64,000 nucleotides of DNA from JANXQG01 sp964615095 (GCA_964615095.1 CAZTPX010000033.1:1-64000); one strand, 5' to 3'. Counted from the first letter of the stretch, positions 16,222 through 25,971 are shown. A program made the numbers and translations. The notes: generated by a model not told the origin, from the letters alone.

Positions 16222-17562
16222 CTACGCCATGACCGGTTCCAACACTGGTGTGCGAGGGCTCTCGCCGGCTGCTTCGGTTTCGTGCTCCAATTGCGGCGAA
16301 AACCGAACGGTCAGCACCAGCAGCGAGCTGACAGTGACCGTGGCGCCCAGAATCAAGAGAGCCGTCGGCCAGTAGGACGACGATGTCTTGAAGAGGAATC
16401 CCGCGGCAAACGCGCCCGCATTCCCGCCTGCGCCAACGATGCCCGAAACCGCGCCGAGGGCCTTCTTATTTACGAACGGGACGACTGAATAGGTCGCTCC
16501 CGACGACATGTCGACTAGCATGCCGAAGACCAGAAACACGGGTATGGCGGCTATCAATACACGCATCTGTGAAAACAGCATGAGGGCCAGCCCTTCGGCA
16601 AAGAGCACGAGGAAAAGCCACCGCACACGGCCGTGAAGGCCCCACCTGGCCCCAAACCGGTCGCCCAGGAACCCGCCCAGCGCCCGGGCAAAGAGATTCA
16701 TCATTCCGAGCAGACTGGCAGCCAGTCCGGCCCAGAAGAGACTCAGCTTAAAACTATCGGTAAAGTACAGGGCAGCCGTGTTGTTGATCGTCACTTCTAT
16801 GCCAAAACACGCACCGTAGGCCACGAACAGAGCCCATACGCGGTAGTCCTTGAAGGCGCCCCAGAAGGCGCCGTTAGCTTTCTTCCGGTCGCGCAACTTA
16901 CCCGCGGCGCGGAGCTCCGCAAAGTTCCCCTCAGGTGTATCCTGCGTGAAGCGATAGTAGGCCAGTCCCATGAGAAAGCAAAGGCCGCCGGCCATGCCCA
17001 TGGCCACGCGCCAGCCGATCTGTTCGCTCAAGGCCAGCGGACCGACCAACAGGGCGAACAACGCCGGCATGAGCAAATGCGTTGCCCCGCCACCCAGGTT
17101 GCCCCAGCCGGCGGTGACGGCGTTGGCCGTGCCCACGCAGTTGGGAGCGAACATCACCGAGGTATGGTACTGGGTAATCACGAACGAGGCCCCGATGCCG
17201 CCGATCAGCAGGCGGAAGATAAGGAACGTCGTGTAGTCGTGCGACAGGCCGATTCCCATCACCCCCAGTGATCCTACCAATAGAAGCCACGTGTAAGAAA
17301 GCCGCGGTCCGATGCGGTCGCAGAGCCAGCCGAACAACAACCGCGAGAAGACGGTCGAGGCGGTCGAGGCGATGATGCACCAGCCGACCTGACTGGGCGT
17401 CAACTGGAACTCTTTACGGATAATGGGCATCAAGGGCGAGATGCCAAACCAAGCGAAGAAGCAGAAGAAAAAGGCAAGCCAGGTCAGGTGGAAAGCCCGC
17501 ATCTGCGGGCTGTTTGTGCGAAACAGGTCGATCCTGGCGGCCTTGTTGCTTTCCAAAGTCAT
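16222..17562 (-). CDS. narK: nitrate/nitrite transporter, NarK family MFS
   Basis: This 446-residue major-facilitator protein has about 12 membrane segments. The two nitrate signature loops of the NarK/NasA family are clear: AGWGNLGGGATHLLMP and GIVGAGGNAGAFAAGF. ATG 17562 is chosen because TTGGAGA lies directly before it; the frame runs 27 codons further upstream without a better site. It is divergent from nirBD and would import nitrate for the assimilation enzymes encoded beside it. The name nasA-type permease would be equally valid. Confidence 0.93.
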   Translation of the reverse strand: MTLESNKAARIDLFRTNSPQMRAFHLTWLAFFFCFFAWFGISPLMPIIRKEFQLTPSQVGWCIIASTASTVFSRLLFGWLCDRIGPRLSYTWLLLVGSLGVMGIGLSHDYTTFLIFRLLIGGIGASFVITQYHTSVMFAPNCVGTANAVTAGWGNLGGGATHLLMPALFALLVGPLALSEQIGWRVAMGMAGGLCFLMGLAYYRFTQDTPEGNFAELRAAGKLRDRKKANGAFWGAFKDYRVWALFVAYGACFGIEVTINNTAALYFTDSFKLSLFWAGLAASLLGMMNLFARALGGFLGDRFGARWGLHGRVRWLFLVLFAEGLALMLFSQMRVLIAAIPVFLVFGMLVDMSSGATYSVVPFVNKKALGAVSGIVGAGGNAGAFAAGFLFKTSSSYWPTALLILGATVTVSSLLVLTVRFSPQLEHETEAAGESPRTPVLEPVMA

Positions 17563-18026
17563 TCTCCAAGCGTGGCGTGTGCGTTGACTTTTTACACAGC
17601 TCAGCATGGCAATTATCGTGCCAAGGTCGCGAGACGTAATCAAATCGGCACTGGTTTCTGGATCGTGGGCTCCTTACTATGGGCACGTAACAAAAGACGG
17701 CTCCTATTGACACAAATATTATCGTGACAAAGATGTCAGTGCTCGCAATATAGTCACCGCACGCCTAATTCCCTCGCACTATCGGCTATCGCGCCGAAAG
17801 GAGGCGCGATTTTCCCCGCATGGCAGATTTATGCCAACTCGCGTTGTAATAAACATCTGGGCGTCTTGCGGTACATGGCGCGCGGTAGTTTCCATCGCAT
17901 CCACCGCCCCGAGAAGCAGCTTTGGCCCCGGATTTGCATACTGCAAAGCCCAGCCCAAAGTACGCAGTCGGCGCGCTTGGCGGCCTGAAACGCTGGGCTC
18001 GGTTTACGCATCGTGATGGACCCCGA
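17563..18026. promoter_or_regulatory. divergent control region of narK and the nirBD operon
   Basis: This 464-bp intergenic region should carry the promoters of both nitrate transcription units. A perfect short palindrome TGACA-AAGA-TGTCA lies at 17725-17738, close to a TTGACA hexamer at 17707-17712. An 8-bp stem AGCCCAGC/GCTGGGCT lies nearer nirBD (about 17948-17996). These are candidate operator and leader structures; the regulator is unknown. Confidence 0.4.
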
Positions 18027-21000
18027 ATGATTGCAAACAACACGTCCGGCAGGAAGAAGACGGTCGTGGTCATCGGCAACGGCATGGTGGGCCACCGCTT
18101 TTGCGAACGGCTGGTTGAGTACGATGCTCGACTCGACTTCGAGATCGTCACTTTCTGCGAAGAGCCCCGCCATGCCTACGACCGCGTTCACCTGACGAGC
18201 TATTTCTCGCACCGCGATGCGGCACAGCTTCATCTGGCAGGGCTTGATTGGTACAAAGAGAATGGCGTGTCGCTGTTCGTCGGCGATCGGGCCGAACGGA
18301 TCGATCGCCAGGCCAAGATCGTCTATTCGCAGCAGAAACGCGAAATCCACTACGATCTGCTCGTACTGGCCACCGGCTCGGCCCCCTTCATACCGGCAAT
18401 CCCCGGCATCGAGCGGCAAGGAGTACACGTCTACCGTACGATCGAGGATTTGGAAAAAATCATCGTCGATCACGATCGTGCCCAAAGTGCGGCCGTGATT
18501 GGCGGCGGCCTGTTGGGCCTGGAAGCGGCCAAGGCCCTCAACGATCTGCGGTTGAAAACCCACGTCATCGAGTTCGCTCCGCGCCTCATGCCTCGGCAAA
18601 TCGACGACGCCGGTTCACGACTGCTGGTCAGGAAGATCGAGGAGTTGGGCGTCCACGTCCATCTGCAAAAAGCCACCCGCGAGATTCTCGGTAATGGCAA
18701 GGTCGAAGGCATTCAGCTTGCGGACTCGCCGCCACTGCCGGTCGAGATGGTAGTCGTTTCCGCGGGTATTCGGCCGCGCGACGAACTGGCCCGCAAGTGT
18801 GGACTTACGGTCGGCGACCGCGGTGGAGTCGTCGTCGATGATAACCTGCGGACATCCGATGAACATATCTACGCGATCGGCGAGGTCGCCCTGCACCGCG
18901 GCATGATCTATGGCCTCGTCGCCCCAGGTTACGAAATGGCCGAAGTGCTGGCCGCGAACCTCACCGGTGGCCAGCGGACCTTCACAAGTGCCGACATGTC
19001 GACGAAGCTCAAATTGATGGGCGTCGACGTGGCGAGCTTTGGCGATACGTCCGACGGCAACGGTACGACCCAGCCCGTCACCTTTGAAGATCCGTTCCGC
19101 GGCGTGTACAAGAAACTCTGGTTCAGTAGCGACGGCAAGCGGCTGCTCGGCGGTATCCTCGTCGGCGATGCATCGGACTACGGCATGTTGCTCGGTCTGT
19201 ACAAGAGCGACGGGCCGCTGCCAATTGCGCCCAGCGACCTAGTCCGCGGCGGCGGTTCCGGCGCGGTGGCTCTCAAGGCGAGCGATCTCTCGGACAACGT
19301 CCAAATCTGCTCTTGTAACAACGTGAGCAAACGCGCCATCTGCTGCTCAATTCGCGACAAGAACCTGGAATCGGTCGGCCAGGTGAAGGCCGCGACCAAG
19401 GCCGGTACCGGTTGCGGCGGCTGCCTGCCGATGGTGACCGAACTCTTTCACGCCGAGATGAAGGCCGCGGGCCGCAAGGTGAACAACCATCTGTGCGAAC
19501 ACTTTGCCTTCACGCGGCAGGAACTGTTCCAGATTATCAAGATCAAGCAGATCCGCACGTTTGATGATCTCTTGCATAGCCACGGCCGTGGACACGGCTG
19601 CGAGATTTGCAAACCGGCCGCCGCTTCCATATTTGCCAGCCTCTGGAACGACCACGTTCTCGATCACGCCGCCCTGCAAGACACGAATGACCGCTTCCTG
19701 GCCAACATCCAGCGCGGCGGTTCCTATTCGGTCATTCCACGCGTGCCGGGCGGCGAGATCACGCCGGACAAGTTGATTACGATTGGCCAGATCGCGAAGA
19801 AATATGGCCTGTATACCAAGTTCACCGGCGGGCAGCGCGTCGATATGCTCGGTGCCCCCGCCCATCAGTTGCCCGATATATGGGAAGAACTAGTCGATGC
19901 CGGCTTCGAGAGTGGGCACGCATACGGCAAGGCCCTGCGGACGGTGAAGAGCTGTGTGGGCACGACCTGGTGCCGCTTTGCCGTGGGCGACTCGGTGGGG
20001 TTCGCCGTGCGTCTTGAACTCCGCTATCGTGGCATCCGCGCCCCGCACAAGGTCAAAGCCGCGGTATCCGGCTGCGTCCGCGAGTGTGCCGAGGCCCAGT
20101 CGAAGGATTTCGGCCTGATCGCCACGGAAAAGGGCTGGAATCTCTATGTCTGCGGCAACGGCGGGGCGCAACCGCGGCATGCCGACCTGCTGGCTGCCGA
20201 TCTCGACGAGGACACCTGCGTCCGCTACATCGACCGCTTCCTAATGTACTACATCCAAACGGCCGACCGCCTGACGCGAACCTCGAAGTGGCTCGAAGCC
20301 ATGGCAGGTGGCATCGAGTACTTGCGCGACGTGATCATCAACGATCGCTTGCAAATTGCCGACGAGCTGGAGCGGCAGGCCCAGTTCCTGGTCGAGTCGT
20401 ACCGCTGCGAATGGCGGGAAGTGGTCAAGGACCCGGAAAGACGACGCATGTTCCGCCAGTTCGTCAATACCGACGAAACAGAGCCGGGCGTCGAGTTCGT
20501 CGTTGAGCGCGGCCAGAAGCACCCAGCCGGTTGGCCGTCGGACTTTGTGCAAATCGAACCGCCCGCCAAGGCCGCCGTGGGGCAGATTGCCAACCTGCCA
20601 GAAAGCGGGCAGATCAGTAATCTGCCGCACGCGAAGTGGCATCGTGTCGGCCGCGTGAGCGATTTCCCCAAGGACGCCGGCGCGTGCGTCAAGTGCGAGG
20701 GGATCCAGATTGCCGTCTACCGTTTTTCCAGCCGACCAGGCGTACCTGGTGCCCGCGAATGGCACGCCTGTGAGAACATGTGCCCGCATAAGCGGGAATT
20801 GGTACTCTCGCGCGGGCTTCTGGGCGATCAAGGGGGCGTGCCGAAAGTGGCCTGTCCTGTGCATAAGAAGGCCTTTTCGCTGGAGTCCGGCAAGTGTCTC
20901 TCGGGTGAGGATTACACGGTCAAAGTCTTTCCGGTTAAGGTCGAGGGAAACGACGTGTACGTCCAAGTTCCGGTCGCGCACGAGAATGGCGAGGAAGGAA

Positions 21001-21071
21001 CCTGTTGCGTACATGCACATCATTTCGAGGAAACTGGGGAGGGCGTTGCACTACCATGCCTGGTCTCTTGA
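18027..21071 (+). CDS. nirBD: assimilatory NAD(P)H nitrite reductase, NirB-NirD fusion
   Basis: The enzyme reduces nitrite to ammonium with six electrons. In this 1014-residue protein, residues 10-420 are the FAD/NAD(P)H-binding part (VIGNGMVGHRF, AVIGGGLLGLEAA). A BFD-like [2Fe-2S] site follows (C428, C430, C463, C466) and a second BFD-like segment near 500-545. The sulfite-reductase part holds the [4Fe-4S]-siroheme cysteines C643, C649, C683 and C687. Residues 852-871 are a repeat-derived linker. The C-terminal NirD domain is a Rieske fold with complete ligands C919-x-H921 and C943-xx-H946, whereas many enteric NirD proteins lack them. ATG 18027 fits the NirB N-terminus. Confidence 0.94.
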   Translation: MIANNTSGRKKTVVVIGNGMVGHRFCERLVEYDARLDFEIVTFCEEPRHAYDRVHLTSYFSHRDAAQLHLAGLDWYKENGVSLFVGDRAERIDRQAKIVYSQQKREIHYDLLVLATGSAPFIPAIPGIERQGVHVYRTIEDLEKIIVDHDRAQSAAVIGGGLLGLEAAKALNDLRLKTHVIEFAPRLMPRQIDDAGSRLLVRKIEELGVHVHLQKATREILGNGKVEGIQLADSPPLPVEMVVVSAGIRPRDELARKCGLTVGDRGGVVVDDNLRTSDEHIYAIGEVALHRGMIYGLVAPGYEMAEVLAANLTGGQRTFTSADMSTKLKLMGVDVASFGDTSDGNGTTQPVTFEDPFRGVYKKLWFSSDGKRLLGGILVGDASDYGMLLGLYKSDGPLPIAPSDLVRGGGSGAVALKASDLSDNVQICSCNNVSKRAICCSIRDKNLESVGQVKAATKAGTGCGGCLPMVTELFHAEMKAAGRKVNNHLCEHFAFTRQELFQIIKIKQIRTFDDLLHSHGRGHGCEICKPAAASIFASLWNDHVLDHAALQDTNDRFLANIQRGGSYSVIPRVPGGEITPDKLITIGQIAKKYGLYTKFTGGQRVDMLGAPAHQLPDIWEELVDAGFESGHAYGKALRTVKSCVGTTWCRFAVGDSVGFAVRLELRYRGIRAPHKVKAAVSGCVRECAEAQSKDFGLIATEKGWNLYVCGNGGAQPRHADLLAADLDEDTCVRYIDRFLMYYIQTADRLTRTSKWLEAMAGGIEYLRDVIINDRLQIADELERQAQFLVESYRCEWREVVKDPERRRMFRQFVNTDETEPGVEFVVERGQKHPAGWPSDFVQIEPPAKAAVGQIANLPESGQISNLPHAKWHRVGRVSDFPKDAGACVKCEGIQIAVYRFSSRPGVPGAREWHACENMCPHKRELVLSRGLLGDQGGVPKVACPVHKKAFSLESGKCLSGEDYTVKVFPVKVEGNDVYVQVPVAHENGEEGTCCVHAHHFEETGEGVALPCLVS
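20581..20628. repeat. tandem hairpin repeat inside the NirBD linker
   Basis: Two near-copies, GGGCAGATTGCCAACCTGCC and GGGCAGATCAGTAATCTGCC, lie in tandem about 27 bases apart. Each is a small inverted repeat (GGCAGAT/ATCTGCC type). They encode QIANLP and QISNLP in frame between the NirB and NirD parts. Similar NLP-coding repeats are common between planctomycete genes. Confidence 0.55.
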
Positions 21072-22834
21072 CTTCTTCGCCCCAGCCGGTTTCGCCCCAG
21101 CCGGTTTCGCTCCAGCCCCGCCGGCTTTCCATGCCGCAGTCGGGCGAATTCTCGATTGTCGACATGTTGCTAAGGCAGCAGCAGGAAACGGCCGTCGATC
21201 GCTTCTCACGCCGGGCACCATGTACTCATGGTCGCGAGGAAGAGACCGCTCCACCCGAAGCCCGCGTGTATCGCGAGCCGGTGCCCCTCAATGCTCCCAA
21301 GGAAGGCGAGCAATATGCCTTCGAAGTCAATCTCGATTCCTGTACGGGATGCAAGGCGTGCGTGACGGCCTGCCATAATCTCAACGGCCTGGACGAAGAC
21401 GAACTTTGGCGGAAGGTTGGTCTGCTCTCCGGCGGCAGCAGTCAGCTTCCGGTGATTCAGCACGTCTCGACGGCCTGCCATCATTGCGTGGAACCGGCCT
21501 GCATGGAAGGCTGCCCGGTGCTGGCTTACGAGAAGGACCCGATCACGGGCATCGTCCGGCACCTTGACGACCAGTGCATCGGTTGCCAGTATTGCATACT
21601 GAAGTGCCCCTACGACGTTCCGCGCTACAGCAAGAAAATGGGCATCGTGCGGAAGTGCGACATGTGCAGCAGTCGTCTGGCGGTGGGCGAGGCCCCGGCC
21701 TGCGCGCAAGCCTGCCCCAACGAGGCGATTCGTATTGCGGTCGTGAACAAGGAAGCGGTGTCGGCCAAGGCCGCGGCAAACCTGTTCTTGCCCGGTGCGC
21801 CCGAGCCAGGTTACACCAAGCCTGCCACGATTTACAAGACGCAAAAGAAGCTGCCGGCAAACCTCTTGCCGGCCGACTACTGGTCGGTAGCGCCGCAGCA
21901 TAGCCATTTGCCACTGGTTTTCATGCTGGTCCTGACACAGATGTCGGCTGGGGCATTCCTCGTCGAGCGGATACTTGTGGCCTCGTTCCCGCACGGGCTG
22001 GAAAACGACGGGCGAAATATTCATATCGCGCACGTCGTCGCCGCCCTGGTGATCGGACTGCTTGGGCTGAATGCGTCGATCTTTCATCTCGGGCGCCCGT
22101 TGTATGCGTTCCGGGCGTTCATCGGGCTGCGAACGTCGTGGCTCAGCCGCGAAATCGTGGCTTTTGGCGGCTTCGCGGGACTGGCTTCGGCCTACGCGGC
22201 TGCGGCCTGCGCACCCTTGATGGGTTTGACGATCCCGCGACAGATCGAGCAAGTCGCCGGCGGCGCCGCCGCACTGGCGGGCCTCGTTGGTGTCTTTTGT
22301 TCCGTAAAGATCTATGCCGACACTCGCCGCCCGTTCTGGGATGTCTTGATCTCGGGCCCCAAATTCTTCGCCACGGCAATCCTCCTGGGATTACCCGTGG
22401 CCCTATCGGTGGCCCTTGCAGCAACGTTGTTTTCGCATGCGGGCGGATTGCACGCGATGATGATCGCTTATGGTCGCCTGCTCTGCTTATGGACCCTCTA
22501 CGTCACCTTGGCAAAACTAGCCTTTGAAGCCTTGATCTTTGTTTGGCTCCTCCGTCGCCAGCCGACGCCACTCAAGCGAACGGCGCTGCTGATGACCGGG
22601 GAGCTGCGAAAAGTCACCACGCTGAGATTCGTCTGCGGCGCGATCGGCGGCGTGTTGCTGCCAGCGGCACTCTTGATCGAAGACCGCCTGACGTCCAGTG
22701 GTTATCCTTCAGCCATGTTGGCAGTTGTCGCGCTTTCGATCATTGTCTTTCTGTTAGCCGGCGAGTTGTTGGAACGCTACCTGTTTTTCACGGCCGTGGT
22801 TGCCCCAAAAATGCCAGGATCGCCCGCCTCATGA
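21056..22834 (+). CDS. DmsB-like four-cluster ferredoxin fused to DmsC-like membrane anchor
   Basis: From ATG 21056 this is about 592 residues; ATG 21131 is the alternative. Residues 80-260 hold sixteen Cys in four groups (CTGCKACVTAC, CHHCVEPACMEGC, CIGCQYCILKC, CDMC...CAQAC), the DmsB/NrfC pattern for four [4Fe-4S] clusters. From about residue 290 eight hydrophobic helices match the DmsC/NrfD-type quinol-binding anchor. The fusion lies between nirBD (16-bp overlap) and nasA (ATGA overlap). It probably passes electrons from the quinol pool to cytoplasmic NasA and perhaps NirBD. The N-terminal segment carries a short tandem repeat (SPQPV) and the PCTHGR-coding palindrome. Confidence 0.88.
   Translation: MPGLLTSSPQPVSPQPVSLQPRRLSMPQSGEFSIVDMLLRQQQETAVDRFSRRAPCTHGREEETAPPEARVYREPVPLNAPKEGEQYAFEVNLDSCTGCKACVTACHNLNGLDEDELWRKVGLLSGGSSQLPVIQHVSTACHHCVEPACMEGCPVLAYEKDPITGIVRHLDDQCIGCQYCILKCPYDVPRYSKKMGIVRKCDMCSSRLAVGEAPACAQACPNEAIRIAVVNKEAVSAKAAANLFLPGAPEPGYTKPATIYKTQKKLPANLLPADYWSVAPQHSHLPLVFMLVLTQMSAGAFLVERILVASFPHGLENDGRNIHIAHVVAALVIGLLGLNASIFHLGRPLYAFRAFIGLRTSWLSREIVAFGGFAGLASAYAAAACAPLMGLTIPRQIEQVAGGAAALAGLVGVFCSVKIYADTRRPFWDVLISGPKFFATAILLGLPVALSVALAATLFSHAGGLHAMMIAYGRLLCLWTLYVTLAKLAFEALIFVWLLRRQPTPLKRTALLMTGELRKVTTLRFVCGAIGGVLLPAALLIEDRLTSSGYPSAMLAVVALSIIVFLLAGELLERYLFFTAVVAPKMPGSPAS
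21211..21234. repeat. 24-bp palindromic repeat inside the DmsBC-like gene, copy 2
   Basis: Contains the 17-mer CCATGTACTCATGGTCG, identical to the copy between moaC and moaB at 13329-13352 in inverted orientation. It is read in frame as PCTHGR, between the N-terminal segment and the first ferredoxin cluster, and does not match the protein family there. Confidence 0.65.
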
Positions 22835-25143
22835 ACGTCCGCCCGGCGAAAAATCCAGGAACTGATGGTCGGGCGGTCGGCTCCTTGTCGGAGAAAGTAG
22901 TTGCTGCAGCCCAAAAGGCGCTTTCGCTCCTCCACCAGCGGTCGGGCCCTCTGACGGAGAAACTCGAGCGCGTCCCCGGCGGCTTCGGTTTAGGACAGGT
23001 TCCCGCCCAGAAGGTGCCCGATGCCGTGACCACGATGGTCTGCGGGTTCTGCTCGACCGGCTGCGGCCTGAAGATTCATTTGCAGCAAGGCGAAGCGGTC
23101 AATCTCAGTCCCGATACGGAGTATCCCGTGAATCTCGGCATGGCCTGTCCCAAGGGCTGGGAGGCGCTACGGGTGCTCAAGGCCGATGATCGGGCCACGA
23201 CTCCGCTCCTTGGAAGTCGCGACGGGCGGTCACGGCCGATCGATTGGGACATGGCCATGCGGACCTTCTGCGACCGATTCAAGGCCATCCAAGAGGCGCA
23301 TGGACCACATTCGATCGCCGTCCTCAGCACGGGCCAAATCGCTACGGAAGAAATGGCATTGCTGGGCTGCTTGGCCAAATTCGGCATGGGGCTCCGGCAT
23401 GTCGACAGCAACACGCGGCAATGCATGGCCACTGCGGCCACGGCCTACAAGCAGTCGTTCGGCTTCGATGCCCCACCCTACTCCTACGACGACTTCGAGC
23501 AATCGGATGTCATCGTGCTGGTTGGCTCGAATCTGTGTATCGCGCATCCGATCCTCTGGGACCGCATCTGCCGCAACCCTCATCGCCCGCAGATCGTCGT
23601 CATCGACCCGCGGAAGACGGAAACGGCGATGGCCGCCAGCCTGCATCTGGCCATCCAGCCCAAGTCGGACCTGACATTCTTCTATGGCTTGGCCCATATT
23701 CTGATCCGTGAGGGCTGGATCGATCGCGACTACATCGCAGCCCATACCGAGGGTTTTGAAGAGTTTTGCTGGCACGTCGAACAGTTCACGCCGGACGTGG
23801 TCGCGAAGCGGAGCGGCATCGAGGAGTCGGCCTTGTATTGGCTGGCCATGCTGATCCACAAGGGCAAACGGGTATCGTTCTGGTGGACGATGGGTGTCAA
23901 CCAGAGCTTCGAGGGCACGCGCGTGGCCCAAAGCCTGATCAACCTGGCCCTGATTACCGGGAACATCGGCCGTCCCGGTACCGGCGCCAACTCGGTCACC
24001 GGTCAGTGCAACGCGATGGGTTCGCGGCTGTATGCCAACGCCACGAGCCTGCTAGGCGGCCATGACTTCGAAAAGCCCGAAGACCGCCGCAAGATCGCGC
24101 GGATCCTCGATCTCGACCCGGTTTGCATCCCAGACCAGAACAGTTGGGCCTATCACGAAATCCTGGAGGGAATTCTCGGCGGCAAGATCCACGGGTTGTG
24201 GGTGATCGGCACGAACCCGGCCCACTCGTGGATCAATCAGAACATGTTGAGCGATATCCTGGGGCGGCTCGACTTCCTTGTCGTACAGGACATGTATACG
24301 ACCACCGAGACGGCCCGCCGGGCCGATTTGATCCTGCCGGCAGCCGCTTGGGGTGAAAAGGATGGCACGTTCATCAATTCCGAGCGGCGCTACGGCGTGA
24401 TCAAGAAAGTGGCCAAAGCCCCGGGCGAGGCCCTGGCCGATTTTTCCATTTTCCGCCTGATCGCCGAGTACTGGGGATGCGGCGAGATGTTCCGCGCCTG
24501 GAGCGATCCGGAAGCCGTCTTTCAGATTCTCAAGGAAGTCTCGCGTGGTACACCGTGCGATATCTCGGGCATTGCCGACTATCGCATGATCGACGATTGT
24601 GGCGGTATCCAGTGGCCCTATCCAGAAGGTACGACCGATACTGGGCGGGGCACCCAGTACTCTGGGTCGGGGTCGAGGCGGCTTTTCTGCGACGGCCGCT
24701 ACTATCATCACAACGGTCGCGCAAAGCTTCTCTTTGAATCGCCGCGCCGCATGCCGGAATCGCCCAGCGAGCGGTATCCCTTTCTGCTTCTCACCGGCCG
24801 AGGGTCGGCCGCGCAGTGGCACACGCAGACCCGTACGGCCAAATCGCCCGTCTTGCGGCAACTGGCGCCGAAGGAGGTCTATGTGGAGATCAACCCTGAA
24901 GACGCTGCCCGAGATAATATTCGGCCGAACCAGACGGTCGTCGTTGAATCGCAGCGGGGATCGATCCGGGCCAAGGCATTTCTTACGTATGCCGTTCAGG
25001 CCGGGCAGGTCTTCATCCCCATGCACTACGACGTCACCAATCAATTGACGTTGGCGCATTTCGATCCGTATTCCAAGCAGCCATCCTACAAGGATTGTGC
25101 AGTACGGATCCGCAACCTTCAAAAAAAAGGTGGCGATTTGTAG
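22831..25143 (+). CDS. nasA: assimilatory nitrate reductase catalytic subunit
   Basis: NasA reduces nitrate to nitrite at a molybdenum bis-MGD centre. The 770-residue protein has the N-terminal [4Fe-4S] ligands C71, C74, C78 and C106, and C198 in NTRQCMATAA as the expected molybdenum ligand. Downstream are the molybdopterin-binding segments (NPAHSWINQN, YTTTETARRADLILPAAAWGEKDGT) and the C-terminal domain with LLTGRGSAAQWHTQT. No Tat signal is seen, so it is cytoplasmic, as expected for assimilation. ATG 22831 overlaps the stop of the preceding gene (ATGA). The first 60 residues form an extension not needed for the fold. Confidence 0.94.
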   Translation: MNVRPAKNPGTDGRAVGSLSEKVVAAAQKALSLLHQRSGPLTEKLERVPGGFGLGQVPAQKVPDAVTTMVCGFCSTGCGLKIHLQQGEAVNLSPDTEYPVNLGMACPKGWEALRVLKADDRATTPLLGSRDGRSRPIDWDMAMRTFCDRFKAIQEAHGPHSIAVLSTGQIATEEMALLGCLAKFGMGLRHVDSNTRQCMATAATAYKQSFGFDAPPYSYDDFEQSDVIVLVGSNLCIAHPILWDRICRNPHRPQIVVIDPRKTETAMAASLHLAIQPKSDLTFFYGLAHILIREGWIDRDYIAAHTEGFEEFCWHVEQFTPDVVAKRSGIEESALYWLAMLIHKGKRVSFWWTMGVNQSFEGTRVAQSLINLALITGNIGRPGTGANSVTGQCNAMGSRLYANATSLLGGHDFEKPEDRRKIARILDLDPVCIPDQNSWAYHEILEGILGGKIHGLWVIGTNPAHSWINQNMLSDILGRLDFLVVQDMYTTTETARRADLILPAAAWGEKDGTFINSERRYGVIKKVAKAPGEALADFSIFRLIAEYWGCGEMFRAWSDPEAVFQILKEVSRGTPCDISGIADYRMIDDCGGIQWPYPEGTTDTGRGTQYSGSGSRRLFCDGRYYHHNGRAKLLFESPRRMPESPSERYPFLLLTGRGSAAQWHTQTRTAKSPVLRQLAPKEVYVEINPEDAARDNIRPNQTVVVESQRGSIRAKAFLTYAVQAGQVFIPMHYDVTNQLTLAHFDPYSKQPSYKDCAVRIRNLQKKGGDL

Positions 25144-25221
25144 GCCTCCCAGGCGATGAACGAGGCGCGCTTTGGCATTGCATAGGATTGACGCGGAAGA
25201 TCGATGCGATAGAATACATCC

Positions 25222-25854
25222 ATGATTTCCGATCCCGCACGGTTTCATGCAGCCATCGAGTGTTTCGACGCGGCCAATCGCGAAGACCCCAACTGCAGGT
25301 TTTTTCAAGGCCAATCGTTCCCGCAACAATTGCTCTACGGACAGCGGATGACCCACTGGCTGCAGAGGCTCGAGCCGGACGCGGCCGAGACACTGCAACT
25401 GGCGGCCCGCAGCCAGCACCTCTGTCGCTGGATGATTCCAAGGAGCGAGTACCCAATGGATCGTGCGGGCTATTTCCGTTGGCGGACTCGGTTATATGGA
25501 TTCCACGCCGACAAGGCGGGTAGCATCCTCGCCCAGGTCGGCTACGACGAGGCGACCATTGCCCGCGTCCAGGACCTGCTGCGGAAGAAGAACCTGAAAT
25601 CGGACGCCCAGATGCAGGCCCTGGAGGATGTGGCGTGCCTGGTGTTCTTGGAGAACGACTTTACGGATCTCGCTCGGCAGCACGATGCGGCGAAGATCAC
25701 CGACATTATCCGCAAGACCTGGAAGAAGATGTCGCCGCGCGGCCAGCGGGCGACCCTCGAAGTACCCATGTCCGACGCCGATCGGGCAATCTTGCAACAG
25801 GCCCTCGCAGCGTTGCCGCCGGCAGATCAGACGGCAGACCCTTCATCGGTCTGA
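25222..25854 (+). CDS. DUF4202 family protein
   Basis: This 210-residue soluble protein has the pattern of DUF4202: AARSQHLCRWMIPRSEYP, then FHADKAGSILAQVGYD, then LEDVACLVFLENDF. The His and Asp residues in helices recall HD-type hydrolases, but no reaction is established. Genes of this family often sit beside nitrate and sulfate assimilation genes. Here it follows nasA by 78 bp on the same strand and is likely the end of the nitrate operon. A role in regulating or maturing the pathway is only inferred. Confidence 0.8.
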   Translation: MISDPARFHAAIECFDAANREDPNCRFFQGQSFPQQLLYGQRMTHWLQRLEPDAAETLQLAARSQHLCRWMIPRSEYPMDRAGYFRWRTRLYGFHADKAGSILAQVGYDEATIARVQDLLRKKNLKSDAQMQALEDVACLVFLENDFTDLARQHDAAKITDIIRKTWKKMSPRGQRATLEVPMSDADRAILQQALAALPPADQTADPSSV

Positions 25855-25971
25855 GTGCCCGAGAGCTTCCCGGGAGCGATCTTGTCCCGAACCAGTTTTC
25901 TTGTCTGCTTGCATGCCGGCCCAATTCTGCTATATTAACACGGAACTAGCCGAATGCTTAGAGGTGAGTGT

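Noticed and set aside
24052..25419. 455-codon minus-strand frame opposite nasA
   Set aside because: It covers the conserved NasA C-terminal domain and shows no family pattern.
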